Positions 36,521 to 46,443 are shown, counted from the stretch's first letter. The stretch is 64,000 nt of DNA from CAZFHA01 sp964518595 (GCA_964518595.1 CAZFHA010000017.1:1-64000), one strand, 5' to 3'. Translations and numbers: made by a program. Notes: generated by a model not told the origin, from the sequence alone.

Positions 36521-39500
36521 TTAGTCTTGATTTGTCTCTTTCTTACGCCGTTGCTGACGTGTTAGGAGTACAACGGTTACTGCGCTTCCCACCACCAGAA
36601 GCACAACACTCAAATACCAAAGGGTTGTCTGGCTTTCACCCGTCTTGGCCTGGCGGCTGGTACCTAGTACAGCCTTAGTAGGTGTAGCTGTTGGTTTACT
36701 GGTAGGCTTTCCGGTCGGATCAACAATAGGCGCCACGGTTGGTGCAACTGTTGGAGTACCGGTAGGGGTTCCTGTTGGTGCAACGGTTGGCGTGCCCGTC
36801 GGAGTCCCTGTAGGTGCTACAGTCGGAGTAATCGTAGGTGTGACTGTAGGAGTAACAGTGGGTGTAGGAGTAATCTCAGAACTGGGGCTAATAATGCTCA
36901 TCACTTCGATTTCTTTAATAATTACCGTTTCCCCCGGAGCTGAGGTAACCACAAAGGTTAGGGCATCAGCTTCCACCGCCTCTAGGTCAATGGAATTGAA
37001 GCCAGCTGCCAAAGTCTCTACAGAAGCAAAGGCAATGGCAGATTCCGCTGCTGGTTGAGGGGCTGCCAATTCAAAGATTACCTGACCATCAGCCAGAATT
37101 TTTAAGGACTGAGCTACATGACCTTCTTCAAAGAAGATATTCACGTTACGAATGGTTTTTCTGCTGTCAAAGGTCATGGTGATACTATTTTCTGTTTCTG
37201 TTTGGGTCTCCCAGCCGGGCTTCTTTGTGCTACCATCAATGACATCTTGCACGCTGTCAGCCGGCATATCAAAGGTTTGATAGCGACTGTTTTCGCCTTG
37301 ATGCCCAACACCAAAGCCTCCGGTAGGGTTACCGCTCCAAGAGAAGTCAATGGTTGCCTGAGAATCTCTGTCCTTATCCGTATGGACTTTCAGCCAAGCC
37401 GCATTGGTGAACTCTTGGGCAAAGGAAGTAACATCATCCAGATCGTTATTTGTCACTTTACCATAGAATTGTCCACGAACACCATTAAGTGCGCTTATGG
37501 GCCAACGATAATGAACATTTCTCGTCTCAGGATTATCATAGGTCATCGGGTTTTGGGTAAGCAGTACTACATAGCGCTGACCCGGCTCCAGAATAGCTTC
37601 GCCTCCTCCAATAGCCCCCATGGTAATAGTATAAGGAATACCAAAGGTGGTTATGGATGTCTTTTGTAGAACACCCTTGGCCAAAGGTGCACCACTGGGT
37701 CCCTTACCGTCAGCACTGGCTTGATAGACATAGGCTTCAAGGTCACCATAATAAGAAGGCCACAAAGAAGCATCATTGATAAGCACTGGCACTTCAATAC
37801 TCTGAAGGGTAGCACTCTGGATAATACTGGAGCTCACTTGAGTGAGGGGTTCTCTGCTCTCGGAGCGCTGGGCGGCAAAGTTTTGGGTATTATAGACTTG
37901 GAAGCTGTAGAGAGCCGTAGCTTTTCCCGCCGCATTCGTAAAGATCAGTCTTAGACCTTCGGTCTTAACCGGTTCAAAAGTAACTTGGTTTTGGCCTGGG
38001 CGCACGGAGGACTTCTGAATGGTAGTAACCTCAGCCCAAGTACCATCAGTCTTCATATATTCCACTTTGAAGTCTTCTGGTAAGGCTACAATATCCAAAT
38101 TATCATCACCGGTTGGCAGATAGCGGTAATAGAAATCAATTCTGTCCACCACACGCAGCTCGTCAAAGTCCGCTTGATACCAGCTTTCAGCTCCCGGCTC
38201 TGACTGCCAGAAAAGATTCTGGTTCGGTGTTTCGCTGAGAGGATTAGCTGCATCGGTGTTGGTTACGGTGCTGGAAGCTGTAGCCGTGGCGTCTACTGCC
38301 ATATTGGCATAGTATTCCGCTTCAAGAATAGAAACGGTCTTCATGCCATCAAGCCACATCTGTAAGTGTCCACCACCGGTCAAAGCGGTAATTTCGATAT
38401 AGTTAATGTTGGCAAAGTCTACTTCACCTTGCCTGGTGATCTGCCAATCCCCATTACCACTAAAGGGAATCATCACCGGCGTCCACTCGGTTCTATACTG
38501 GTTACAGCCATAGGTGGCAGCATTGATAGTAGACAACCAAGATTTGGTAGGGGTAAATGTAATTGAATTGTTGGCATCTGTTGCTAGTTTTACCAGAGGT
38601 GCTTTGTAGGAGCTAAAATCATTACCTTCATTCAGAATACGCATGCTAAAGCTTAAGGCATCGGCGGTACTGAAATCGTAGGCAGCATTTTGGCTGGCGG
38701 GATAGGTTAACTTACTGTTGGCGGCATAGGAATCAAGCTTTAGCGACTGATTGCCGTCAATAACAAAGTAGGTCAAGAAATCCACCATATCCGACAATGG
38801 TGATGTAGCAGGCTGAGCAAGGGACGCCGTGGTCTTACCACTATTACTGGGAATCAGCCATTCGCTGACCGGGCTCTCTGTGCCAATTTCTGCTCCAGCA
38901 GCGACTACATTACAATTTAACCATGCCAGATCTCCCAGTGCACCATTACTTACGGTAACAGCGACATCATAATAACCGGTTTTCTGGAAAGCATAGGTTA
39001 CGGTACTACCGGCTAGGATTGTACCATCGCCCATATCCCAACGATAGGAAAGAGGCTTTCCATTAGGATCGGTACTGGTCTGAGCAGAGAAGGTAATTTC
39101 TTCTCCCTGTACATAGCGATCTGCAGAAGCTGTTATCTTGGCGATAGGTTTTTGAGCCTCATATTCAGCTTCCGAAGCATAATAGGGGCTGGTTCGTTCA
39201 AAGACATTTGTTACTGTACTGCTCTTATAAACTGTATTGGAACTATTATCTTCTATCAGATTTCCACTGATATCGAACCAATCGCCATTGTTCAGGTAGA
39301 TAGCATAGCCTACATGATTTGCATTGTAGGGCGAAGTTTTATTACCGGTAATCCGGTTGTTTTGGATGATGTAATGATGGGTTGGGTAATCGGCATTGTA
39401 GCGCAAGGCAATACCCGGTCCATAGTTATCATGAATATTGTTATTTTCAATTTTGATGTGCTCACCACTGCCATTAACAATAGCAATACCAGCATTACCA

Positions 39501-42445
39501 AAGGCTTCAGGGGCATTATGTGGAGAAATACCATTATAAGCGGCTTCATTACCATAAACTACTGATTCATCCGAACCGCCCAGCCAGAAACCATAGCTAG
39601 AGTAATTGGCCTTGTTGCCGATATAGTAGTTGCGTCCTGCCCAGCTTTCTACTGCATTATTGTTAGCGAAGGAGGTATCATTTTCAACAAAGAAGTTACC
39701 TTCACAAGACCAGCCATTGAGAACACGAATAAAAATTCCATCACCACCGTGGGTGAAATCATTTCTTTGGAAAAGATTATAATTTGAACCCGACTCCATA
39801 AGTTGGCTTGTGGAATCCCGTGCATGGACTTCTTCGTAGGCATCAATTCTGACACCCCAACTAAAGTCATTATCAATAAAACTGTTGAAGCTTGAATCTT
39901 CTAGCTGCAAGCTAACATCTGAATTCACGGAAAAATTATTGCCGCTAAAACTATTGCCATTACTGTATAAGAGTACTAATCCATCGGCATTGTTCTGGGC
40001 TATGTTTCCGGTGAAAGTACTATCTTGAACATGATTAAGAATTAAGGCACCACCATTTTGGTTGCCCCATCCGCCTAATGGGTCAGTATAGTTATTACTC
40101 AGAAGATTGTTTTTAACTGTAAGGTTGCTGCTATTGGCTAGGCTCATAGCTTGATAAAAACCAGCAAGAGTCAAATTCTCAATCGTAACTCCATTTAAAC
40201 CCGTGGCGGTAAGACCTACGCCCTTAAAGCGGCTGCGGTCGATGGAATAGGCTGTTCGATCAAAGGGTTTACCTCTCATAGAATCAGCTACTCGTACCCC
40301 ATCCCCATAAGAAATATCCCACCAATAGAAGGGTTTTGACTCGAAAAGCTCACTAAATGTTCTGACGCCATTTTCAAAAACTTCTACTGTATCAATTTTT
40401 AGTGTCATTCCCTCAGGAATGGCTCCGGCATTTTGGTAGAAAAATCTTAGATAGACCGATTGACCACTATAAGCGGAAAGATCTACCTCAAAGTGTCCCC
40501 ACTCCTCCGCAACTGCCGTTGTATGAAGGGTGTTCCAATCTGTTCCATTGGTGGAAGCTTGTACCAGTAGATCTCCGGTGAACCCAGCACCGCGAGCATC
40601 AAAGGCTAACTTGATAGAAGCGGCCGAACCAAAGTGGAATTGTCGACTTATACTATAGCCACTCTGTCCAGCTGCGGGGGTAAGCTCCAGAGCATAGGCA
40701 CCGGAAGTAACGTCTGCAACGGTTTCCTCCAAAGGACTGTTGCGAATAATTGCGCCATTACCGTCGATGGTAATATTATTTCCAGTAACAATCAAACCCT
40801 TGTCAGCTCCGGCAAAATCATATTCGCCAGGTTTCAACGTAATAGATTGATCAATTACCATACCGGGCACAGGAACAATGGTTCCATCTGCTTCAGCAAC
40901 TGCAACCGTTACTTTCGTGTTAATGCTTCCAGAAGCAACAGTAATAGTAGCAGCACCACCGCTGAGGGCAGTAATCAGACCTGTGTCGGATACTGTAGCA
41001 ATAGATTCCTCAGAAGAAGTATAGGTAATAGTCGCGGAGGGCATAATTTCGGCAAACTGATCCTTCACCACAACGGACAATTGAGAAGTTTCGTTTACTT
41101 CTAAGATAGTCTTCTCAGCTGTAGCTGAAATTGTCGTTGCTACAGGAGTAACAGGACCTGGAGTAGAACCTACAAAGTTCACCTTCATCCAACCAGCACC
41201 AAGAAAAGATTCATCAACCCAGTTAAAATTCTCTTCACTGTAATTTTGATCTTGGGTAGTGTTGCTCTTTCCAAAAAATTGCCCGGTAGCATTAGGATTC
41301 TGGCTGGTAGTCCAGCCGTAGCAATCATAACCTCCATGAGCGGAAAAGGGTCTCGCCATGGTCATAGCAATGGCGTAGGTCTCACCACCGGTTAATTGTT
41401 GCGGTAAGTCAACAGTAAAGGACTCCTTACTAATAATGGAATCCGCCGGTACTATTTTTCGGAGCAGAAGTTCATCCGGCCGATTATTCGATACTGTTCT
41501 CAGTTCCACAATCAAATCATTAATCTGGTCGATCTGGCTCTCCGCATTATGAGCAAACTTGGTTACCTTTAATTCTACAGAACCGAGATTACAATCCTCA
41601 GCTGCAGTAAAGGTCTGCCAACGATACTCATTTCCTGTGGCTCCAAAGCCATACCCATTTCCTGTACCAGCAAAGGTATAGTCAATAGGATCAGGTATAT
41701 TCTCTGGTTCTGTCTGGTAAAAGACCTTTAGCCAGGCTGTTCCTAGAAAGGACTCATCTATCCAACTGGCTCCACTGCTCTTGCCAAAATACTCGACACC
41801 GCTGAGACCAATATTAGAAGTGAACCAATCATAACACTGATCTTGATCCCCCCGTTCTCCAACTACAGCTGATTCGAGGACTATGGCATATTTTTGCCCA
41901 TTCACCAGATTATAGCTAAGAGGAAAACGTGAAATCATATCTGAATTCACTGCAGTACCTGGAGTTGCACTTTTTAATTGGGCTCCCGGCACCGTTACCT
42001 GAGCTAAAATACTGGTAGGCAGGTTGTTTTCAACGCTATATAAATAAGCAGTAATATCTGGAGTCGCAACGGTTTGAGCGTTCTTCTTAAGAAGAACTAC
42101 TTCAATAGCCTCCATCGCACCGCTTTTAGTCGCTGTAAAAGTCTGCCAGCGTGTTTCATTATTTACAACACCAAAGGTAAAACCATATCCGGCCAAATTG
42201 GGAAAGGAATAATCGATAATATTTTCATCCCCTTGGGCCGGCCGTATTGGCGCAGGCTCAGTAGTTTCCGTCGGAGCAACTGTCGGTACCTGTGGCTCTG
42301 CTTCCGTCGTAGCTTCTGTGGCAGGTGATGTTTCATCTGCCGTTGTCTCAGCAGAAGTATTGTAGAGGGTCATACCTGAAACTGCACTCATAACCATTGT
42401 TGTGGTAACAAATACAGCCAATAACTTTTTGACTCGTTTTAACAT
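36521..42445 (-). CDS. Giant modular beta-helix surface protein with sorting signal
   Basis: This is a 1974-aa exported protein. A signal peptide (to about residue 33) leads to a Thr/Glu-rich spacer. Two copies of a carbohydrate-binding-like module follow (about 75-250 and 255-430), each with RWQTFTA and ending DESFLGxxWxKV. Next are a Big_2 Ig-like domain (440-520), a right-handed beta-helix rich in Asn/Gly coils (NNLTVKNNLLSNNY and similar, about 525-1090), a PKD domain (YRWDMGDGTIL), a further beta-sandwich, an F5/8-type discoidin domain (about 1440-1580) and a third module copy (about 1590-1740). The C-terminus has Pro-Thr repeats, VLGTSR, AKTGES, a membrane helix and RRKK. AGGAGG lies 7 bases before the ATG. 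Probably a polysaccharide-binding or -cleaving surface enzyme. Confidence 0.85.
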   Translation of the reverse strand: MLKRVKKLLAVFVTTTMVMSAVSGMTLYNTSAETTADETSPATEATTEAEPQVPTVAPTETTEPAPIRPAQGDENIIDYSFPNLAGYGFTFGVVNNETRWQTFTATKSGAMEAIEVVLLKKNAQTVATPDITAYLYSVENNLPTSILAQVTVPGAQLKSATPGTAVNSDMISRFPLSYNLVNGQKYAIVLESAVVGERGDQDQCYDWFTSNIGLSGVEYFGKSSGASWIDESFLGTAWLKVFYQTEPENIPDPIDYTFAGTGNGYGFGATGNEYRWQTFTAAEDCNLGSVELKVTKFAHNAESQIDQINDLIVELRTVSNNRPDELLLRKIVPADSIISKESFTVDLPQQLTGGETYAIAMTMARPFSAHGGYDCYGWTTSQNPNATGQFFGKSNTTQDQNYSEENFNWVDESFLGAGWMKVNFVGSTPGPVTPVATTISATAEKTILEVNETSQLSVVVKDQFAEIMPSATITYTSSEESIATVSDTGLITALSGGAATITVASGSINTKVTVAVAEADGTIVPVPGMVIDQSITLKPGEYDFAGADKGLIVTGNNITIDGNGAIIRNSPLEETVADVTSGAYALELTPAAGQSGYSISRQFHFGSAASIKLAFDARGAGFTGDLLVQASTNGTDWNTLHTTAVAEEWGHFEVDLSAYSGQSVYLRFFYQNAGAIPEGMTLKIDTVEVFENGVRTFSELFESKPFYWWDISYGDGVRVADSMRGKPFDRTAYSIDRSRFKGVGLTATGLNGVTIENLTLAGFYQAMSLANSSNLTVKNNLLSNNYTDPLGGWGNQNGGALILNHVQDSTFTGNIAQNNADGLVLLYSNGNSFSGNNFSVNSDVSLQLEDSSFNSFIDNDFSWGVRIDAYEEVHARDSTSQLMESGSNYNLFQRNDFTHGGDGIFIRVLNGWSCEGNFFVENDTSFANNNAVESWAGRNYYIGNKANYSSYGFWLGGSDESVVYGNEAAYNGISPHNAPEAFGNAGIAIVNGSGEHIKIENNNIHDNYGPGIALRYNADYPTHHYIIQNNRITGNKTSPYNANHVGYAIYLNNGDWFDISGNLIEDNSSNTVYKSSTVTNVFERTSPYYASEAEYEAQKPIAKITASADRYVQGEEITFSAQTSTDPNGKPLSYRWDMGDGTILAGSTVTYAFQKTGYYDVAVTVSNGALGDLAWLNCNVVAAGAEIGTESPVSEWLIPSNSGKTTASLAQPATSPLSDMVDFLTYFVIDGNQSLKLDSYAANSKLTYPASQNAAYDFSTADALSFSMRILNEGNDFSSYKAPLVKLATDANNSITFTPTKSWLSTINAATYGCNQYRTEWTPVMIPFSGNGDWQITRQGEVDFANINYIEITALTGGGHLQMWLDGMKTVSILEAEYYANMAVDATATASSTVTNTDAANPLSETPNQNLFWQSEPGAESWYQADFDELRVVDRIDFYYRYLPTGDDNLDIVALPEDFKVEYMKTDGTWAEVTTIQKSSVRPGQNQVTFEPVKTEGLRLIFTNAAGKATALYSFQVYNTQNFAAQRSESREPLTQVSSSIIQSATLQSIEVPVLINDASLWPSYYGDLEAYVYQASADGKGPSGAPLAKGVLQKTSITTFGIPYTITMGAIGGGEAILEPGQRYVVLLTQNPMTYDNPETRNVHYRWPISALNGVRGQFYGKVTNNDLDDVTSFAQEFTNAAWLKVHTDKDRDSQATIDFSWSGNPTGGFGVGHQGENSRYQTFDMPADSVQDVIDGSTKKPGWETQTETENSITMTFDSRKTIRNVNIFFEEGHVAQSLKILADGQVIFELAAPQPAAESAIAFASVETLAAGFNSIDLEAVEADALTFVVTSAPGETVIIKEIEVMSIISPSSEITPTPTVTPTVTPTITPTVAPTGTPTGTPTVAPTGTPTGTPTVAPTVAPIVDPTGKPTSKPTATPTKAVLGTSRQAKTGESQTTLWYLSVVLLVVGSAVTVVLLTRQQRRKKETNQD
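36680..36875 (-). repeat. Pro-Thr-Val-rich repeat near the C-terminus of the giant protein
   Basis: The DNA consists of imperfect 12- to 24-base tandem repeats encoding units such as TPTVAPTGTPTG. It forms an extended wall-spanning stalk between the last folded domain and the sorting signal. Copy number may vary between strains. Confidence 0.75.
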
Positions 42446-42530
42446 CCTCAATCCTCCTTGATTGGATGGAATCTTATATTCCGTAAATCAGTAAATGGAA
42501 TGGATAATTAAATTTTGTCTTTTCTATCAG

Positions 42531-42558
42531 AAAATACCGATAGAATCCAAGTTGTCAA
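42531..42558 (-). promoter_or_regulatory. Promoter of the giant surface protein gene
   Basis: On the minus strand TTGACA (42553-42558) and TATTTT (42531-42536) are 16 bases apart. A near-palindrome CTATCGG/CTGATAG overlaps the -10 box and could be a regulator site. AGGAGG precedes the ATG about 80 bases downstream. Confidence 0.5.
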
Positions 42559-42958
42559 CAATCTGAGAGTCTCGCTAAATCCCTAAAGCCAACCTCAAAC
42601 AAGCTCCTTACTCCCTCCTTCCCAGGCTAAGCTCATCAAAATACCTCTCCACTCAAAATTCTCAAGCAGAAGACAATTCGTGCAATCGCACACGTGTACA
42701 ACAATATGAGGAAAGATTACATCATAACTAGCTATTAAGTCAACACCATTTTCAAAAAGAAGCAAAATAAATATGCAACTTGCACTAGAGACAGAAACAC
42801 ACGGCAAGCAAGCACTTTATTTTTTGTTACACCTGTTCAAAGAGGATAAAGCTCCTGAGCGGCTAAAGAAAAAAAACTATTCAGATAAGCCTTTCATCCT
42901 GTATACTGTACCTTGAAATAAAGAGTTTCAGTTTTTATCTACATGTAAGGAGACCTCT
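42559..42958. other. 400-base spacer upstream of the uracil permease gene
   Basis: I see a possible -10 TATACT at 42902-42907 before the permease and no clear -35. A 70-codon minus-strand reading frame around 42595-42807 has no family features and is probably not a gene. I see no PyrR-type attenuator or purine riboswitch. Confidence 0.4.
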
Positions 42959-44260
42959 ATGAAAAATCGAACCATTATCCAAGTTCAAGACAAAGTCCCT
43001 CTAAGACTACTACTGCCTCTTAGCCTTCAGCATATGTTTGCTATGTTTGGTGCCTCAGTTCTGGTACCCTTTCTCTTCGGACTGAATCCTGCAATCGTAC
43101 TGTTTATGAACGGTATCGGTACCTTGCTGTTTATTCTGATTACCAAAGGTAAAGCTCCGGCATATCTAGGTTCAAGTTTTGCATTTTTGGCTGCTGGTGG
43201 GGCTGTAATCAGCAAATATGGCTACTCCTACGCCTTGGGCGGATTTATTGCCGTAGGTATTGCAGGTTGTTTGCTCTCTCTTCTGATCTATCTTTTTGGT
43301 TCTAACTGGATTAACTGGGTGTTGCCTCCGGCAGCTATGGGACCTGTCGTTGCACTGATCGGCTTGGAATTAGCGGCTACAGCCGCCCAGACTGCTCAGA
43401 TTCTACCGGACGAAAACAATAATCTTAATCCACAGAATTTTCTTGTCTTCGGTGTTACCCTAGGAGTAGCTGTTTTCGGTAGTGTCCTGTTCCGACGCTT
43501 CTTTGCAGTAATACCGATTTTGATTGCCATCATCGCCGGTTATATTGCTGCCGTAGCTGTAGGTATTGTTAATTTCGAAGCCATTTCTAAAGCTAACTGG
43601 TTCTCCTTACCTAATTTCAGCTCCCCTTCCTTTGATCCGGGAGTTATGCTCACAATGCTACCGGTTCTCTTGGTAATCGCCTCCGAACATATCGGCCACC
43701 AGGTAGTTACCAGTAAGATTGTCGGTAAAGATTTACTAAAAGATCCCGGTCTACACAGAACGTTATTTGCCGATAGTTTTTCTTCAACCCTATCCGGTTT
43801 TGTCGGCTCTGTACCCACAACTACCTATGGTGAGAATATAGGCGTTATGGCCATCACTAAGGTTTACAGTGTAAGAGTTATTGGCGGAGCGGCAGTAATT
43901 TCTATCATCTGCGCGTTCATCGGAAAACTAACCGAAATTATACGAACAATCCCCGGACCCGTAATTGGCGGTATTTCCTTCTTGCTATATGGTATGATTG
44001 GCACTGCCGGAATTAGAATTTTAGTTGATTCCAAAGTTGATTATGCCAAATCTAAAAATCTTGTACTTACCTCGGTAATTCTTGTTACCGGTCTTTCCGG
44101 TGTAACCTTCCGGGCAGGAACTTTAGAGCTGAAAGGCATGGTATTAGCAGCTGTAGTAGGAATTGTTTTGGGTAGCTTGTTTGCCCTCTTTGATAAATTG
44201 CGACTCATGAATGATCAGGAGGAACCTGATCCCATTGAAGAACCACCAATGGACAAGTAA
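42959..44260 (+). CDS. Uracil/xanthine permease (UraA/PyrP family)
   Basis: This 433-aa nucleobase:proton symporter of the NCS2 family has about 14 membrane segments. Conserved motifs are LSLQHMFAMFGASVLVP in the first helix, the substrate-binding Glu in IASEHIGHQ and NSFxxTL-like FADSFSSTLSGFVGSVPTTTYGEN. Uracil is the likely substrate, by similarity to UraA. AAGGAG lies 9 bases before the ATG. It is flanked by a strong terminator and appears to be single. Confidence 0.94.
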   Translation: MKNRTIIQVQDKVPLRLLLPLSLQHMFAMFGASVLVPFLFGLNPAIVLFMNGIGTLLFILITKGKAPAYLGSSFAFLAAGGAVISKYGYSYALGGFIAVGIAGCLLSLLIYLFGSNWINWVLPPAAMGPVVALIGLELAATAAQTAQILPDENNNLNPQNFLVFGVTLGVAVFGSVLFRRFFAVIPILIAIIAGYIAAVAVGIVNFEAISKANWFSLPNFSSPSFDPGVMLTMLPVLLVIASEHIGHQVVTSKIVGKDLLKDPGLHRTLFADSFSSTLSGFVGSVPTTTYGENIGVMAITKVYSVRVIGGAAVISIICAFIGKLTEIIRTIPGPVIGGISFLLYGMIGTAGIRILVDSKVDYAKSKNLVLTSVILVTGLSGVTFRAGTLELKGMVLAAVVGIVLGSLFALFDKLRLMNDQEEPDPIEEPPMDK

Positions 44261-44284
44261 GTGATCTGTTAAGGATTCTTTAGA

Positions 44285-44313
44285 TGAAGGGGCTGTCTAC
44301 GACAGCCCCTTCA
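44285..44313. terminator. Strong terminator after the uracil permease
   Basis: A 13-bp perfect stem TGAAGGGGCTGTC / GACAGCCCCTTCA with a 3-nt loop is followed on the plus strand by TTTGTTCTT. On the minus strand it lies after the UroD-family gene but with a poor T run. Confidence 0.85.
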
Positions 44314-44329
44314 TTTGTTCTTAAACGTT

Positions 44330-45457
44330 TTAACCGGCGAAAGCCTTACGCATCTGTTCACAATAGTATTGTACATTTTCAAAGCGTGCGTCCGGTGCAA
44401 TTCGGTGATCCGGACAAGGGATATACCCCCCTAGATCAAGTAAAGGCCGTAACCGCTCTATCTCTTTATCAATAGCTTTGTAATCTTGGGAAAAAACCGT
44501 CTTATTCATGCCTCCAACTCCGCGAAGCTGTTGTCCATACTGTTCCCGCCAAGGGGCGATGCTGGCATGCCAAGTTCCTACTTCAATGGGAAACATTGTG
44601 TTCACTCCGGCTTCAAGCCAGATAGGAACTAGCTTATCAATTAAGCCGTCACAGTCAACGGAGACAATATCTATACCATAGTCTGCCAAAAGCTTTGTGG
44701 TTCTCTGATAATGCTTACCCATGCAACTTTCAAAAACTTCAGGAGAAAGCAGCGGACCATTTTTAAAGCAGATATCTTCCCAGTAGTGTGCATAGTCAAA
44801 GGTAGCACCGCTCTTTAAGACTGCCTCAACGGAGCGAAAAGAAAGCTCTGCCAACTGATCGGCAATTTCTCGAAACAAGTCTTCATCATCATAGTAGAGA
44901 TAACTAAAGGCTTCAACCCCTAATAAGTTTCTCAGTGTTCCCACCAAAGAACCACAGTGAAGCCCCAAAGGAATCTCACGATTAGTGGAAAAGACCAGCG
45001 GTTGCTCCTTTACATTTGAAATTCGTTCTTCGGTCCACTGAAGTTTAGGCAGATATAATTCTTCCCAAGCCTGTCGTCCGGTTAAGGATGTTCCAATCTC
45101 AGCGGGAATAGACACAATGTCAGCTTTTTTCTTAACTAAAAGTCCTAAGGAGTCTCTTACAATCCTACTCCCATCAGACTCTTCTTCCAAAACTCGTTCT
45201 TCGAAAGCCGGGAACAGATCGACTTTAGGTTGATAAACAGAGTTCCAATTAAAGTCAAACCCCAGCTTTCTCATCACAGAACGATCCGCTTCAGAATTAT
45301 CTCCCTGGGCTCGATAACCCTCCACTTCATCACTGGTCACATGTCCTTCATCTCTCCACCTCTCCAGCGTCTCTTCCCAATAACCAAAGGATACCACCGG
45401 CATGGTTTTATACGGCTGATAGTGTAAAATTGCCATGATATTTTCTCGTAAAGTCAT
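44330..45457 (-). CDS. Uroporphyrinogen decarboxylase (UroD/MtaA)-family protein
   Basis: This 375-aa protein has the UroD-type TIM barrel. Its sequence is close to the UroD-like proteins found beside carbohydrate or methyl-transfer genes in anaerobes, not to heme enzymes (MPVVSFGYWEETLERW, HYWEDICFKNGPLLSP, VDCDGLIDKLVP). Some relatives are cobalamin-dependent methyltransferases, and no corrinoid protein is encoded nearby. AGGAGGG precedes the ATG. It is divergently transcribed from an AraC-type regulator with overlapping promoters, so it is probably that regulator's target. Substrate unknown. Confidence 0.8.
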   Translation of the reverse strand: MTLRENIMAILHYQPYKTMPVVSFGYWEETLERWRDEGHVTSDEVEGYRAQGDNSEADRSVMRKLGFDFNWNSVYQPKVDLFPAFEERVLEEESDGSRIVRDSLGLLVKKKADIVSIPAEIGTSLTGRQAWEELYLPKLQWTEERISNVKEQPLVFSTNREIPLGLHCGSLVGTLRNLLGVEAFSYLYYDDEDLFREIADQLAELSFRSVEAVLKSGATFDYAHYWEDICFKNGPLLSPEVFESCMGKHYQRTTKLLADYGIDIVSVDCDGLIDKLVPIWLEAGVNTMFPIEVGTWHASIAPWREQYGQQLRGVGGMNKTVFSQDYKAIDKEIERLRPLLDLGGYIPCPDHRIAPDARFENVQYYCEQMRKAFAG

Positions 45458-45504
45458 ATGCTTGCCCTCCTGGAAAACAGCTCGATTTTGCTCTGATAAA
45501 GCCG

Positions 45505-45553
45505 ATTATAGAGCTTTAAATCCCTTGAAAATAGTAGTTCCTTTGCATATAAT
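45505..45553. promoter_or_regulatory. Overlapping divergent promoters of the UroD-like and AraC genes
   Basis: On the plus strand TTGAAA (45525-45530), 17 bases, then TATAAT (45548-45553) drives the regulator. On the minus strand a perfect TATAAT (45505-45510) with a weak -35 around 45525-45533 drives the UroD-like gene. Their -35 regions overlap, so one bound regulator could control both. Confidence 0.7.
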
Positions 45554-45596
45554 GTAGAAAAATTGCTCTTTTAGAAATTCAGCAGGAGAGTTACAC

Positions 45597-46442
45597 ATGG
45601 CACGAGAAGATATCCTTGGCGTAATTCAGGCAGATGTTTTTCCCTATCAATGCCCCTCTCCCTTGGCTAGAAAACTTTATTTCTATGTTCTCTCGGCCAG
45701 TGAATTTTTTTGTCGGCCGCCTTATTACACCAGAAGAGATCACTATAATAGTTTTTTACTTTTAGAAGTTCTGGAGGGTGAGTTTTCTTATTTTGCCCAA
45801 GGACAGGTTTATTCAGCCTATCAAGGCGACTTTGTCTTTATAAACTGTTACCAACCTCATGAATATTTTACCAAGAGCCAAACGCGCTTTAGGTATATCC
45901 ATTTTGACGGCAGTAACAGCGAGCAATTCTGGGAAATTATCACCCAAAATCACGGACAAACGATAAAAGGGGAAGGCGGTCGAGAGCCCACCCTTATTAT
46001 GCAAGAGCTCATGACCTTACTCATAGATAATCCCCCTCAGAGAGAAAGTGCTATTTCCTGTCTTTTGCAACGGCTTTTATGTGCACTTCTACATTGTCAG
46101 AAAGCTTTGAATCCGGGGCTGCTCAGTCCCTCTATCTTGCAAGCCCTGGACTTTATGGCAAAAAATTTTAGCCATCCTCTTCCCCTGGTTGAAATAGCTG
46201 CTGAGGCAAATCTGAGTCTTTATCATTTTTGTCGTCGTTTTAAGAAGGAAGTTCAGAGCACCCCTCACGAATATCTCTTGCGACTGCGCTTGACAAAAGC
46301 CAAAGAGCTATTAAAAACCGACCAAACACCTATTAATGAAATAGGCTACCTAGTCGGTTTTCAAAGTGAGTCTTATTTTATTAGTTGCTTTAAAAAATCT
46401 TTGGGTATGACCCCCGGTCAGTTTCGGAGATTCTTATTCTAA
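45597..46442 (+). CDS. AraC-family transcriptional regulator with cupin sensor
   Basis: This 281-aa DNA-binding protein has an N-terminal cupin-like ligand-binding domain (YNSFLLLEVLEGEFSYFA, GDFVFINCYQPHEY) and a C-terminal double helix-turn-helix (PLVEIAAEANLSLYHFCRRF, PINEIGYLVGFQSESYFI). It is the probable activator of the divergent UroD-like gene. AGGAGAG precedes the ATG and a consensus promoter lies about 45 bases upstream. Its stop is one base from the end of the converging symporter gene. Confidence 0.92.
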   Translation: MAREDILGVIQADVFPYQCPSPLARKLYFYVLSASEFFCRPPYYTRRDHYNSFLLLEVLEGEFSYFAQGQVYSAYQGDFVFINCYQPHEYFTKSQTRFRYIHFDGSNSEQFWEIITQNHGQTIKGEGGREPTLIMQELMTLLIDNPPQRESAISCLLQRLLCALLHCQKALNPGLLSPSILQALDFMAKNFSHPLPLVEIAAEANLSLYHFCRRFKKEVQSTPHEYLLRLRLTKAKELLKTDQTPINEIGYLVGFQSESYFISCFKKSLGMTPGQFRRFLF

Positions 46443-46443
46443 C

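Noticed and set aside
36645..37058. Plus-strand reading frame of Val-Gly-Val-Pro repeats
   Set aside because: It is the antisense of the Pro-Thr repeat of the giant surface protein and has no ribosome binding site.
42595..42807. 70-codon minus-strand reading frame upstream of the uracil permease
   Set aside because: No family resemblance, odd composition and no good ribosome binding site.
42559..42958. PyrR attenuator or purine riboswitch before the uracil permease
   Set aside because: No terminator/antiterminator pair or aptamer core seen.
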